Counted from the first letter of the stretch, positions 42,141 to 51,558 are shown. The stretch is 64,000 nt of DNA from UBA11051 sp964390495 (GCA_964390495.1 CAYMIN010000017.1:18135-82134); one strand, 5' to 3'. Numbers and translations: made by a program. The notes: generated by a model not told the origin, from the sequence alone.

Positions 42141-43499
42141 ATGGCTATCCTCAGAACCCTCAAAACCGGCATTTCAGGTGTTCGCGGCGTGGTGGGCGAT
42201 TCGCTGACCCCGCAGCTTCTGATCGGCTTCGCCCAGGCCTTCGGCACCTATCTCAAGGGTGGCACGGTGGTCATTGGCCGCGACACCCGGCCCTCCGGCG
42301 AGATGGTGCAGAGGGCGCTGATTGGCGGGCTGCTGGCCACCGGCTGTGACATCGTGGACCTCGGCATCGCGCCGGTGCCGACGGTTCAGATAGCCGTCAG
42401 GGACGCGGTTGCCAGTGGCGGCGTGGTGATTACTGCCAGCCACAATCCCCAGCAGTGGAATGCCCTCAAGTTCATTCAGGGCGATGGTATTATCCTGCAC
42501 CCGCACCAGGCCGAAGAGCTGCTCAGTGTCTATTACCAGGGCAACTTTGCGCTCGTCGCCAGTGATGAGATCGGCTCGGTCCAGTTTGATGCCGCTGCCC
42601 CGCAGCGCCACACGCAGGCGCTGCTGGAGCTGGCCGACCGCGAGGTCATCGCCGAGGCTCGGCTCAAGGTCGTGGTGGACTGTGTCAACGGCGCTGGTAC
42701 GGTGCTATCGCAGGGCTTCCTGGAGGCGCTGGGGTGTGAGGTCGTGACGATTAACGACACTCCGGACGGCATCTTCCCGCATCTGCCTGAGCCGGTTCCC
42801 GAGAACCTCAAGCAGCTTGAGGAGGCCGTCAAGCAGCACAGTGCCGACATCGGTTTTGCCCAGGACGCCGATGCCGACCGCCTGGCCATCGTCTCCGAGC
42901 GGGGCCGCGCGATTGGCGAGGAGTTCACTCTGGCTTTTGCCTGTGAGGCCGCCGCCGACACAGTGGCGGGGCCGCTGGTGACGAATCTTTCCAGCTCGCG
43001 GATGCTAGACGAAGTCGCTAGGCGCCATGGCAAGGAGGTGGTGCGCGCCAAGGTCGGCGAGATCAACGTAATCGAGCAGATGCAGGCCCACGGTGCCGGC
43101 ATTGGTGGGGAGGGCAATGGTGGGGTGATCTGGGCAGAGTTGCAGTACTGCCGGGATAGCTTTGCGGGCATGGCTCTGGTGCTGGCCGGGCTGGCTAAGC
43201 GCGGCGGCACGGTCACTGACTGGGCCGAGAGCTTCGCTCCCTCGCAGATTTACAAGACCAAGATGGAGTGTCCGGCCTCACGGGTCCAGCCGGTGCTGCT
43301 GGCGGTGCGCGAGGCCTACGCAGACAACGCTCTTGATCTCACCGAGGGCGTCAAGGTTTTGTGGCCGGATGGCGGGTGGCTGCATGTGCGGCCCAGCAAC
43401 ACCGAGCCGGTGGTGCGTGTGATTGCGGAAGCCGACACGATGCCGGACGCCGAGCAGAAGGCTACCGCTGCCATGGAGCTGATGCGCAGCTTCTTCTAG
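42141..43499 (+). CDS. glmM: Phosphoglucosamine mutase
   Basis: A 452-residue enzyme of the phosphohexomutase family. All signatures are intact: the opening ISGVRGVVGDSLTP, phosphoserine S100 in TASHNPQQWNALK, metal site DADADRL, sugar-binding GEGNGG and phosphate-binding RPSNTEPVVRV. GlmM converts glucosamine-6-phosphate to glucosamine-1-phosphate for peptidoglycan and lipopolysaccharide precursors. The overall pattern fits GlmM or an archaeal-type GlmM/phosphomannomutase; sugar specificity is inferred. It is co-transcribed with copy 1. Confidence 0.85.
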   Translation: MAILRTLKTGISGVRGVVGDSLTPQLLIGFAQAFGTYLKGGTVVIGRDTRPSGEMVQRALIGGLLATGCDIVDLGIAPVPTVQIAVRDAVASGGVVITASHNPQQWNALKFIQGDGIILHPHQAEELLSVYYQGNFALVASDEIGSVQFDAAAPQRHTQALLELADREVIAEARLKVVVDCVNGAGTVLSQGFLEALGCEVVTINDTPDGIFPHLPEPVPENLKQLEEAVKQHSADIGFAQDADADRLAIVSERGRAIGEEFTLAFACEAAADTVAGPLVTNLSSSRMLDEVARRHGKEVVRAKVGEINVIEQMQAHGAGIGGEGNGGVIWAELQYCRDSFAGMALVLAGLAKRGGTVTDWAESFAPSQIYKTKMECPASRVQPVLLAVREAYADNALDLTEGVKVLWPDGGWLHVRPSNTEPVVRVIAEADTMPDAEQKATAAMELMRSFF

Positions 43500-43750
43500 C
43501 TGAGCTGCATAGTTGCGCGTATATCTACGCTTTCTCGCCCATAGCCGGCCCGCGCAGGGCCCTGGCCTCCCGAGGTCGGCACGGCCAAACGGCAGCCCTC
43601 ACCCTAGGCCCTCTCTCACCCACGCCTGCGGCGCGGGTACCGGGGGAGGGAACAACGGCAACGGATTGTGTAGGGCGGGGACCTGTGCCCCGCCCGCAAC
43701 ACCATACGACAATGACCGGCGCGGTACAGGCCCGCGCCCTACAACGGCGG

Positions 43751-43784
43751 CCCTCACCCTAACCCTCTCCCAAGGGGAGAGGGG
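43751..43784 (+). repeat. Dispersed CCCTCACC...GGGGAGAGGG element, copy 3
   Basis: CCCTCACCCTAACCCTCTCC, then CAAGGGGAGAGGGG. It matches the copy at 6218-6250 almost exactly. Confidence 0.8.
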
Positions 43785-43861
43785 ACAACGGCTGGGCCGG
43801 TTTCGCTGCGCTCAGCCGGTTCCTCCGCAAGACCACGACAACAGCAAGACAGCAACGGCTG

Positions 43862-43879
43862 TCGGGCTGGAAAGCCCGA
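43862..43879 (+). repeat. Short palindromic repeat (TCGGGCTGGAAAGCCCGA)
   Basis: Family member with an extra A in the loop and flank CCCACGCG. Confidence 0.8.
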
Positions 43880-44161
43880 CCCACGCGAGGTGATGGGCGG
43901 GCGGGATGGGGCCCGGCCCTCGCTTCGCTCAGGCCACCGATGCGGCCCCTGCGCCCGCTTCTTCAACTTCCCGACCGGTTGCGACGTTCTCAGCGGATTC
44001 CGTTGCGTAGCCTGACTTTGAAGCTTGCGCGCTTATCTGTCTTGCCGTTGTGTGCTCTACCGATTCCAGGCTGCGTACTTTGGCGGACGGGCTCCACCTT
44101 AGGCATTTGGACTTTGCAGCAACGGGATATTACCACGTTCAGTTGAGGCCGGATGTAGGAG

Positions 44162-44190
44162 TTGACCTTGCGGTCATAATTCTGTATAAT
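44162..44190 (+). promoter_or_regulatory. Near-consensus sigma-70 promoter
   Basis: TTGACC at 44162-44167, 17-base spacer, TATAAT at 44185-44190. Transcription would start near 44197 and leave an 80-base leader before the membrane protein gene at 44277. Confidence 0.75.
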
Positions 44191-44276
44191 ATGGATTGCT
44201 GTAGGCGTGTCGAAGCCGTATCTGGGGAGCCCAAAATGCTATTGGGCTCTATCCTACACGTGGGAGGGACAGGCAG

Positions 44277-45047
44277 ATGGCTGAGGACAGCAACAAGCAA
44301 GCAGAGTCGGAAGAGCAGCCGGAAGCAGAGCCGCAAGCGGAAGCTGGCGAGGAAGAACTAGATCGCGACCTTGACATAGATCTGGAGCCGGCCCAAGCAG
44401 CGCCGCAACAGGCCGGTGGCTGCCGTGGCGTCACGGTGCTGCTCGTGGTGCTGCTGGCGGCGGCGGTGATATTCGCTATCTGGTACTCGCAGCACGTCCA
44501 GCAGTTGCGCCAGGCTGCACTTGAGGCCAAGATGCAGCGCGAAACAGTGTACAAGGCGCAATTCGGCCAGGTTGCCAAGAACGTTGAGGAGGCGGTAGCC
44601 CTAGCCGGTGAAGGACAGGTGAAAGATGCCTTGGTGCTGCTGGAGAAAGCCGAGAAGCAATTGACAGTCATCGGCGCGAGTGCCAACGAGGCCGACGACC
44701 AGCAGTGGGCGGCGTATGCGATGACCAAGAAGCAGGCTCTGCTGGACGCCAAGAACGTTATCGCCGCTGAGTATGACAAATATCAGGAAGCAGTCGCAGC
44801 ACAGTTCGACCGGCTGGCCAGTAAGTTCCGCAACGCGGATTTGAGCGGTGGCACCGCCATCGAGCAGCCGGAAGCGCCGCCGGAGGAACCGGAAGCCATG
44901 CCCGAAGCGCCGCCAGCCGGCGCCGAACAGCAGCCGACCGTGCAAGACGAGGGCGCGTCCGCGCCGGTAGCCGGTGAAGAGGCGCCCAGGGAGGAGAACA
45001 CCCAGCCCGCCCGACCCGAGGAACCCCCGCTGCCAGAGGCCGACTGA
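44277..45047 (+). CDS. Single-pass membrane protein with acidic cytoplasmic tail
   Basis: A 256-residue protein. Residues 1-48 are acidic and Gln-rich; residues of about 52-72 (VTVLLVVLLAAAVIFAIWYS) form one transmembrane helix; residues 75-175 are helical with heptad-like spacing (probable coiled coil or TPR-like pair); the last 60 are Pro/Glu-rich and disordered-looking. Orientation is probably N-in. I do not recognise a family. A near-consensus promoter lies at 44162-44190 and GGGAGGGAC precedes the ATG. The following HEAT-repeat gene has its own leader. Confidence 0.6.
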   Translation: MAEDSNKQAESEEQPEAEPQAEAGEEELDRDLDIDLEPAQAAPQQAGGCRGVTVLLVVLLAAAVIFAIWYSQHVQQLRQAALEAKMQRETVYKAQFGQVAKNVEEAVALAGEGQVKDALVLLEKAEKQLTVIGASANEADDQQWAAYAMTKKQALLDAKNVIAAEYDKYQEAVAAQFDRLASKFRNADLSGGTAIEQPEAPPEEPEAMPEAPPAGAEQQPTVQDEGASAPVAGEEAPREENTQPARPEEPPLPEAD

Positions 45048-45147
45048 CTGCCGCACACGGCACCGCGGGCTTGCACAAGCAGCCATTCCCTGCTAGCGGG
45101 GCCGCCGGGAGGGCACGATAGCGCAGTGGTATGGCAACGCAAACGAG

Positions 45148-45191
45148 AGGCTTCGTGTCGTGTACGCAGACGACAGGAGCCTTTGTTTTTT
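45148..45191 (+). terminator. Rho-independent terminator
   Basis: Nested stems AGGCT (45148-45152) with AGCCT (45178-45182) around GTCGT (45157-45161) with ACGAC (45170-45174), followed by TTGTTTTTT. It ends the upstream unit about 100 bases past the membrane protein stop. Confidence 0.65.
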
Positions 45192-45321
45192 GGTACCGGC
45201 CAACTCCAGTCATTGGCCGCAGGCCGAGCCGCGCTGTGACGGCGGGCCGGCCCCCAGAGCATTGTTTCCCAGATTGCCCGATGGCGGCGATTGACGCAGC
45301 AATTATCAGGAGGTTTGCGGC

Positions 45322-46635
45322 TTGTCAGCAGTCAAGAAGCGTGCCGTACAGCAGGTAACTAAGCTTCTGGCAAAGGGGATGCCTGCGCCGGAAGAGCTAT
45401 CCGAAGCATTCCGCAAACTCGGCGATGACGCCCTACCCGCCCTGCTTGCCACCCTCAACGATAACGACTATCGCGTGCGCATGGCGGCGGCTAGATGCCT
45501 CGGCGAGCTCAACGACGACGCGGCGGTACAGGCGCTGGTCGAGAGTCTCAGCGATTCGAGCAAGAACGTCCAGCGCTGTGCTGCGGATGCCCTGACTTGC
45601 ATCGGGCAACCTGCCGTGGAGCCCCTGCTCGACGCCCTCATCGGCAAGGACCAAGCGGCGCGCAAGTGGGCGGCCGAGGCCCTAGGCAATATCGGTGACC
45701 GCTCCGTGGCCTTGGAGTTGGTCAAGCGGCTCAATGACCCCAATATTGACGTGCAGCGCGCGGCCGTCACCGCGCTCGGGGAGCTCAAGAACAAGAAGAC
45801 TATCGAGCCGCTGGTGGAGGTGCTGGAAACCGATAACGTCGAGCTGGCCAAGGCGGCCGCTGAAGCGCTTGGCAAGATCAGGAGCGACATTGCGATCGAG
45901 CCGCTGATTAAGGCGCTATCATCGCCCAGTGTTGACGTGCAGAGCGCCTCGGCCAATTCGCTCAAGCAAGTCGGCCGCGGCTGTGTCCCATACCTGCTGG
46001 TGAAGCTGGAGAGCCGCGACTACGTGGTGCGTCGCTGGGTCGTGGAGATACTGGGGGAGATCGGCGATGACACCGCCCGCGACGGCCTGATCAACGCGCT
46101 GGATGATGACAACAGCCGGGTGGTGCACTATGCGGCAATCTCGCTGGGCAAGATCGGCAAGCCCTCGGTCATTCCTTACCTCGTGGAGCTGCTTGATCAC
46201 CCCAAGAAGGATGTTCGTTGCGCGGCTGTCGAAGGTCTTGCCCACGTCGGCACCTACCATGTCGTGGAGTACCTCACGCGGATGCTTGATGATGACGACT
46301 GGGTGACCCGCTTGACCGCAGCCCGGGGTCTGGGCAATGTCGGCAGTCGCACCTGCCTGGAGCCGCTGATCAGCGCGCTCAAGGACGAGGAATGGAGCGT
46401 CCGCAAACATGCCGTCGAGGGCCTGGCGAAGGTCGGCATCCGCAAGGGCGCTGTGGAAGCGCTCACTACAGTCGCTGATGACCCCAAGCCGTCAGTGCGC
46501 AGATCGGTGGCCCTGGCTCTGGGCGAGTTGGGCGGCGAGGCATCGCGAAAAGCCCTGAAGAAGCTGGCGACTGACGGCGACGACAATGTCCAGGAAGCTG
46601 CCCGCGAGGCGCTTGCCAAGCTGGAACAGACCTAG
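45322..46635 (+). CDS. HEAT-repeat protein (PBS-lyase type)
   Basis: A 437-residue protein made of about 13 tandem HEAT repeats of 31 residues, each with the pattern D..VR..AA.ALG.I......PL...L.D (for instance DYRVRMAAARCLGELND, DWVTRLTAARGLGNVG, EWSVRKHAVEGLAKVG). Such solenoids are protein-binding scaffolds; some PBS-lyase-like ones handle phycobilin but there is no reason to expect that here. No signal or catalytic site is seen. The start is TTG 45322, with AGGAGG eight bases upstream. Confidence 0.82.
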   Translation: MSAVKKRAVQQVTKLLAKGMPAPEELSEAFRKLGDDALPALLATLNDNDYRVRMAAARCLGELNDDAAVQALVESLSDSSKNVQRCAADALTCIGQPAVEPLLDALIGKDQAARKWAAEALGNIGDRSVALELVKRLNDPNIDVQRAAVTALGELKNKKTIEPLVEVLETDNVELAKAAAEALGKIRSDIAIEPLIKALSSPSVDVQSASANSLKQVGRGCVPYLLVKLESRDYVVRRWVVEILGEIGDDTARDGLINALDDDNSRVVHYAAISLGKIGKPSVIPYLVELLDHPKKDVRCAAVEGLAHVGTYHVVEYLTRMLDDDDWVTRLTAARGLGNVGSRTCLEPLISALKDEEWSVRKHAVEGLAKVGIRKGAVEALTTVADDPKPSVRRSVALALGELGGEASRKALKKLATDGDDNVQEAAREALAKLEQT

Positions 46636-46750
46636 CCCGCACGGTTCACAGAACGCGCAGCTCGGATGCGTGGGCGTCGCATTTGTTGTCCCGTGTCCGT
46701 GTGGGAGAGAGGTAGGGGTGAGGGCCGCCGCTGCAACAATCATCGCGTAG

Positions 46751-46769
46751 CTCGGGCTTCCAGCCCGAG
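46751..46769 (-). repeat. Short palindromic repeat, inverted copy
   Basis: On the minus strand CTCGGGCTGGAAGCCCGAG followed by CTACGCG; a family member with an 8-bp perfect stem. Confidence 0.8.
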
Positions 46770-46876
46770 GACGTTGCTCACGGCGCAGCTAGTCGTGGGC
46801 TTTTTTGCGGCTTGCGCTCGGTGACGACCTCGATTAGAGCACGAAATGATACCGGCAAAAGCCGATTGCGGGTTGG

Positions 46877-46905
46877 TTGCAAACAACACTCGCTTGCCCT
46901 ATAAT
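46877..46905 (+). promoter_or_regulatory. Sigma-70-like promoter for the lipoprotein gene
   Basis: TTGCAA at 46877-46882, 17-base spacer, TATAAT at 46900-46905; the ATG lies 60 bases downstream. Confidence 0.7.
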
Positions 46906-46965
46906 GACCCTTGTCTGCTAGGCCTAGCTGCACGATGAGGATGTCTCTGAAAGGGGCCTTCCCCT

Positions 46966-47922
46966 ATGAAGACATTGGTACGCTTTACCGTCCTAGTTGC
47001 CTTTTCCGTCGTCCTGCTTGGCGGTTGCACCCCGACGAAGGTCTCCGAGCTTGGCCAGGAGCCGGAGCAGCCGGCGATCCCTGAAGAGCAGTCGCAAATG
47101 CTCAAGGAGATTCTCGAGTACCAAAAGAAGAGCGGCCGCGACATGGCCCAGATGCTCGACGATCTCAAGGCCCAGAAGGCCGCGGCGGAGGCGGCTAAGG
47201 GCCCGCATCCGCTGGTGCGCGACCTGGCCGTGGCCCGGCAGTTGACAGCAGAAGCGCAGGAGACGGATGAGGCCGAGCGCTTGACCGCGCTGCTGCACCG
47301 CATCCAGTTCGCCGTCATGGCCATGCTCGCCGAAGCCCCCGCCGGCACGATTGTCAAACGCCTGGAGCGGGCCCGCCTGGCGCTGACCCTGGAGCAGCCC
47401 TCCACCGAGGACCTTGCGGAAGCGGCTAAGGAACTAATGGCGGCCTTGGATAGTAGCCTGGGAGTCGAGCCGGCCGAGCTGGTGCCGCCGGTACTGACCA
47501 AGCTGGAGGCGGCCAAGAAGCAGCTTGATGATGGGGATGCCAAGGCCGCCCGCCGCCGCATCATGGAGGCCCAGGAACAGGCCGCCGGGCATCAGTTGAA
47601 CTTGGTGCTGCGCCAGGCCCTGGCGGCAGCCAAAGGCGCTGAGGAGGCGCTCAATCGCGGCGCCGATCTGGTGGTCAAGGCCGAGTTGCAGGAGTTGGCG
47701 GCGATGCTCGACAAAGTCGCGGCAGTGGCGGTCGCGAAGGCTCCGGAGCCGGAGGTTGCCACCGAGACCCCAGAGGAATCGGCGGAAGCGGCCGAGGCCA
47801 CCGAGGCACCCGAGACCGAGGCGGCTGAGGAAACGTCCGTGCCTGCACCCCAGCAGCCACAGCGCCAACCCGAGCCGGCACCCCAAGAGCCTACTCAGAC
47901 GCCCAGACCTGCAACGCGCTAG
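46966..47922 (+). CDS. Predicted lipoprotein, alanine/glutamate-rich
   Basis: A 318-residue protein with a lipoprotein signal ending L-G-G-C (Cys21). The mature part is strongly helical and Ala/Glu/Lys-rich (about 40-245), likely a coiled-coil or TPR-like solenoid, and ends with a low-complexity E/A/P/Q tail. No family is recognised. Its composition resembles the single-pass membrane protein at 44277, and both have low-complexity Pro/Glu ends, so the two may belong to the same envelope assembly; this is an inference. A good promoter lies upstream. Confidence 0.65.
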   Translation: MKTLVRFTVLVAFSVVLLGGCTPTKVSELGQEPEQPAIPEEQSQMLKEILEYQKKSGRDMAQMLDDLKAQKAAAEAAKGPHPLVRDLAVARQLTAEAQETDEAERLTALLHRIQFAVMAMLAEAPAGTIVKRLERARLALTLEQPSTEDLAEAAKELMAALDSSLGVEPAELVPPVLTKLEAAKKQLDDGDAKAARRRIMEAQEQAAGHQLNLVLRQALAAAKGAEEALNRGADLVVKAELQELAAMLDKVAAVAVAKAPEPEVATETPEESAEAAEATEAPETEAAEETSVPAPQQPQRQPEPAPQEPTQTPRPATR

Positions 47923-48042
47923 CCCCAACAATCCCTAGAACCGTCACTCGGCCTGCCCTGCCCATCCGCCGTAGCCTTGGCGAAGGCCGAAGCTGGTCAA
48001 AGGGCAGCCCGAGGTCATCGCTGGTTGCGGAGCAGTTTATTG

Positions 48043-51000
48043 ATGAGCCCTGGTAGTTTCTGCCAACTTCACAATCACACCGAATACAGCCTGCTCGACG
48101 GCGCTGCGCGGATTCCGGATCTGGCCGACCGCGCCGTCGAGCTGCAGATGCCCGCCCTGGCCATCACTGACCACGGCGCTATGTATGGTGTCATCGAGTT
48201 CTACCAGAGCTGCCTCGAGCGCGGTATCAAGCCGATTATCGGCTGCGAGCTTTACCTGACCCCCGGCAGTCGCCACGACCACAGCGGCGGGCAGCAGGTA
48301 CTGACGCATCTGGTGCTGCTGGCCGAAGATGAAACCGGCTATCGCAACTTGCTCAAGGTCGTGACCGACACTCATCTCCACGGCTTCTACTACAAGCCCC
48401 GGGCCGATTTCGAGCTGCTGGCGGAACATTCCGCGGGCCTGGTCGCCACCACCGCCTGCTTGCAGGGGGGCGTCTCTGCGCGGCTGCTGAACGAAGATGA
48501 GACTTCCGCCCGTCAGTACCTCGGCCAATTGCAGGAGATTTACAGCCACGAGAATGTCTATCTGGAGCTGCAGGACCACGGCATTCCCGAACAGCGCACG
48601 GTCAATCAGGCAATAGTACGGATCGCCCGCGACACCAATACCCCGCTGCTAGCCACCAATGATGTCCACTATGTCAATCAAGAGGACGCCCGGCTCCATG
48701 ACGTGTTGCTCTGTATCCAGACCGACGCGACCCTGCAGCAGGAAGGCCGGATGCGCTTCCCGACCGATGAGTTCTACCTGAAATCCCAGGAGCAGATGGA
48801 GGCGCTTTTCAGCGACTGCCCGGACGCGCTGGCTAACACAATGGAGGTCGCGGAGCGCTGCAATCTGGAGCTCGAGTTGGGCAACCTGAATATGCCGAAG
48901 CTGGATGTCCCGGAGGGATTTACGCCCGAGGGCCATCTGCGCAAGCTGTGTGAAGACAATCTCGAGAACCGCTATGGCTGCCGCCGCCCCGATGTAGTCG
49001 AACGTCTGAACTACGAACTTGAGGTCATCCGCCACACCGGCTACACCGGCTATTTCCTAATCGTTGGTGACTTCATCGCCGAGGCCAGGCGGCGCGATAT
49101 TTTGGTCGGCCCCGGACGCGGCTCGGCCACCGGCAGTGTTGTCGCCTACCTGCTGGGCATCACCGATGTGGACCCGCTTGAGCACAATCTGATTTTCGAG
49201 CGCATGCTCAATCCCGAGCGCGCCAGCCCGCCGGATATTGACCTCGATTTCCCCGACGATCGCCGCGAAGACATCATCGCCTACGTCAAGGCCAAGTACC
49301 ATGAGGACCACGTGGCCCAGGTCATCACTTTCAGCCGCATGGGGCCGCGAGCCTCCATCCGTGATGTCAGCCGTGTGCTGGAGGTGCCGCTGGAGCAGGT
49401 CAACGAGCTATGCAAGCTGGTACCCGGCGGGCCCAAAGCTACCATCCAGAAGGCCCTCGACGACTCCACGGAGCTGGCTAACCTGGTCAAAAGCGACCCG
49501 CAGGTCAGGCGGATCATCGAATATGCTCAGGGCATTGAGGGCTTGGTGCGTCACGTGTCGGTTCACGCCGCCGCGGTGGTGATCGCCGACCGCCCGATTA
49601 CCGACCTGGTGCCTCTGTGCGGCGGCAACCGCGGCCCGGTAACCACCCAGTACTCGATGGACGATGTCGAGGCCTGCGGGCTGGTGAAGATGGACTTTTT
49701 GGGTCTCAAGACCCTGACTATCATCAACAACGCCCTGGAGGCGGTCGCCGCCGGCCATGGCAGGCGGCTGTCGGTCTATGACATTCCCCTGGACGACCCT
49801 AAGACCTACGAGTTACTGTGCCGGGCCAGTACGGCGGCGGTATTCCAGCTCGAAAGCGAGGGCATGCAGAACCTGATTAAGCAGTTGCAGCCGGACCGCT
49901 TCGAGCATGTCGTCGCCCTGGTGGCACTGTACCGGCCCGGGCCGATGCAGCACGCCGACGAGTTTTGCGCGGGCCGCCACGGTGCCGAAATGCGTTACCT
50001 ACACCCCCTGCTGCAGCCGATCCTGGAGGAGACCTACGGCGTAATCCTGTATCAGGAACAGGTCATGAAGATCGCCGTTGATCTGGCGGGCTTCTCCATG
50101 CCGCAAGCCGAAATCATCATGCAGGCCATGTCCAAGAAGCAAGAGGACAAGATGGCCCAGATGAAGCCGCTGTTTATGTCGGGGTGTGTGGACAACGGCG
50201 TGCCTGAAAAAGTGGCCCAGGCGGTCTATAAGCGGATGGAGAGCTTCTCCGACTACGGATTCAACAAGTCCCACAGCGCCGCGTATGCGCTGGTGGCGTA
50301 CTGGACTGCGTATCTCAAGGCCAACTACCCGGCAGAGCTGCTGGCGGCCCATCTCAGCACCGTGATGGACAATACCGACGAGATCTCCAAGTATGTCATG
50401 GAGTGCCGGCGCATGGGCATCGAGGTGCGGCCGCCCTCGGTGAATGCCTCGGAGGCCGAGTTTGCCGTCACGGACGGGGCCGTGGTCTTCGGTCTGGCCG
50501 CGATCAAGAACTTCGGCCGGGCCTCCGCGCAGGCGGTCGTGGACGAGCGGGTCGCCGCCGGGCCTTATCTAGGATTGTCAGATTTCTGTCGGCGCCTGCC
50601 GGGCCAGCAGGTAACCAAGGCCGGCCTCAAGCTGCTGATCCAAGCGGGCGCCTTCGATGAACTGGGGGACCGCAACGCCCTACTGCAAGCCCATGAAGCC
50701 GCCTTCGCCGCCGGCCAGAAGTACCAGGAGGACCAGAGCGTGGGGCAGAACTCGCTGTTCGATGGCCTCGACGACGCCGATGGCCAAGCTGCGACCGAGC
50801 AGTTGCCCTCCGTCGCTCCAATGAGCGATGATGAGAAGCTGGCTATGGAAAAGGAGTTTTTGGGCCTCTACATCTCCGACCACCCGCTGATCCGCGCCAC
50901 TGAGAAACTCGCCAGTTGCTGCAGTTGCTGCATCGAGGAGCTGGCCGATTTCCCCGAAAACGAGGTCGTGATAGTCGGCGGGATGGTGGGTGAGACCAAG

Positions 51001-51558
51001 AACCACACCGCCTCCAACGGCGCGGCGATGATGTTTCTGACGCTGGAGGGCCTGGAGCAGTCGGTCGAAGTGACGCTCTTCCCCAAGGTCTATGAGAAGC
51101 ACAAGGACATTGCGGTCAAAGGCGATATAGTGCTGGTCGAGGGGCAAGTGCAGCGGCGCAGCAGGATTGTCGGCGATGGTGACGAGGTCGTTGACATCAA
51201 GCTGCTGGCTAAGCGGCTGCGGCCGCTGCAGGGTGCCCGGGCCCTGTCCGAAACGCGCCGCCAACGGGCCGAAGCGGCTAAGGCGCGTCAGAAAGAGCTG
51301 ACCGCAGCCAGGACCGAGACGCCTCCAGACCCCGAAGTCCGCATCGAGCTCGACCTCAGCCTGGCGACCCCGGCGGTGCTGCAGCGACTGCGCGATCTCC
51401 TCCGCAAGTACCCCGGTACCCAGCCGGTAGTGCTCGAACTCAAGCAAGACGGCACTTGCCGTCGTGTCAGTCTGGGCAAAGACTACACGGTGGCCTGTGA
51501 CCGGCAGTTGCTGGCCCAGGCCCGCCAGATCGAGGCCGTTACCGCTATCCGCATGTAG
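48043..51558 (+). CDS. dnaE: DNA polymerase III alpha subunit
   Basis: A 1171-residue replicative DNA polymerase. The PHP domain opens CQLHNHTEYSLLDGAARI and ITDHGAMYGVIEFYQ; the catalytic palm has GPGRGSATGSVVAYLLG and the metal-binding PDIDLDFPDDRRED; the tandem HhH, then an OB-fold (EVVIVGGMVGETKN, VKGDIVLVEGQVQ) near 960-1060 follow. Length and order match DnaE1. ATG 48043 begins the normal MSPGSFCQLHNHTEYS; an upstream frame to 47977 is not conserved. It appears to be transcribed alone or with the preceding lipoprotein. Confidence 0.95.
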   Translation: MSPGSFCQLHNHTEYSLLDGAARIPDLADRAVELQMPALAITDHGAMYGVIEFYQSCLERGIKPIIGCELYLTPGSRHDHSGGQQVLTHLVLLAEDETGYRNLLKVVTDTHLHGFYYKPRADFELLAEHSAGLVATTACLQGGVSARLLNEDETSARQYLGQLQEIYSHENVYLELQDHGIPEQRTVNQAIVRIARDTNTPLLATNDVHYVNQEDARLHDVLLCIQTDATLQQEGRMRFPTDEFYLKSQEQMEALFSDCPDALANTMEVAERCNLELELGNLNMPKLDVPEGFTPEGHLRKLCEDNLENRYGCRRPDVVERLNYELEVIRHTGYTGYFLIVGDFIAEARRRDILVGPGRGSATGSVVAYLLGITDVDPLEHNLIFERMLNPERASPPDIDLDFPDDRREDIIAYVKAKYHEDHVAQVITFSRMGPRASIRDVSRVLEVPLEQVNELCKLVPGGPKATIQKALDDSTELANLVKSDPQVRRIIEYAQGIEGLVRHVSVHAAAVVIADRPITDLVPLCGGNRGPVTTQYSMDDVEACGLVKMDFLGLKTLTIINNALEAVAAGHGRRLSVYDIPLDDPKTYELLCRASTAAVFQLESEGMQNLIKQLQPDRFEHVVALVALYRPGPMQHADEFCAGRHGAEMRYLHPLLQPILEETYGVILYQEQVMKIAVDLAGFSMPQAEIIMQAMSKKQEDKMAQMKPLFMSGCVDNGVPEKVAQAVYKRMESFSDYGFNKSHSAAYALVAYWTAYLKANYPAELLAAHLSTVMDNTDEISKYVMECRRMGIEVRPPSVNASEAEFAVTDGAVVFGLAAIKNFGRASAQAVVDERVAAGPYLGLSDFCRRLPGQQVTKAGLKLLIQAGAFDELGDRNALLQAHEAAFAAGQKYQEDQSVGQNSLFDGLDDADGQAATEQLPSVAPMSDDEKLAMEKEFLGLYISDHPLIRATEKLASCCSCCIEELADFPENEVVIVGGMVGETKNHTASNGAAMMFLTLEGLEQSVEVTLFPKVYEKHKDIAVKGDIVLVEGQVQRRSRIVGDGDEVVDIKLLAKRLRPLQGARALSETRRQRAEAAKARQKELTAARTETPPDPEVRIELDLSLATPAVLQRLRDLLRKYPGTQPVVLELKQDGTCRRVSLGKDYTVACDRQLLAQARQIEAVTAIRM

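Larger units (their letters stand above)
43500..44276. repeat. 777-bp gene-free region filled with dispersed palindromes
   Basis: No credible gene is seen. It holds CCCTCACCC elements (43597-43650 and 43751-43784), a GGGCGGGG...CCCCGCCC palindrome (43674-43697), a GGCCGG...CCGG element (43796-43829) matching an inverted copy at 54378-54414, the short palindrome at 43862-43879, and a degenerate GGGCCC...GCGGCCC element (43905-43950). The last 120 bases carry the promoter of the next gene. Confidence 0.75.
46636..46965. other. Intergenic region with repeats and a promoter
   Basis: It contains an inverted CCCTCACC-type element (46683-46729), a short palindrome (46751-46769) followed by a TTTTTT tract that may give weak termination (46801-46806), and the promoter of the next gene. 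No gene is seen. Confidence 0.6.

Noticed and set aside
43513..43893. Possible small gene of 126 codons
   Set aside because: It consists of dispersed palindromic repeats in frame and has no ribosome site or recognisable motif.
45111..45150. tRNA- or riboswitch-like stretch (GATAGCGCAGTGGTATGGCA...ACGCAAAC)
   Set aside because: The D-arm-like part is suggestive, but no acceptor stem, anticodon arm or TTCGA loop follows and the pattern does not match the c-di-GMP-I riboswitch core. The following stem is better explained as a terminator.
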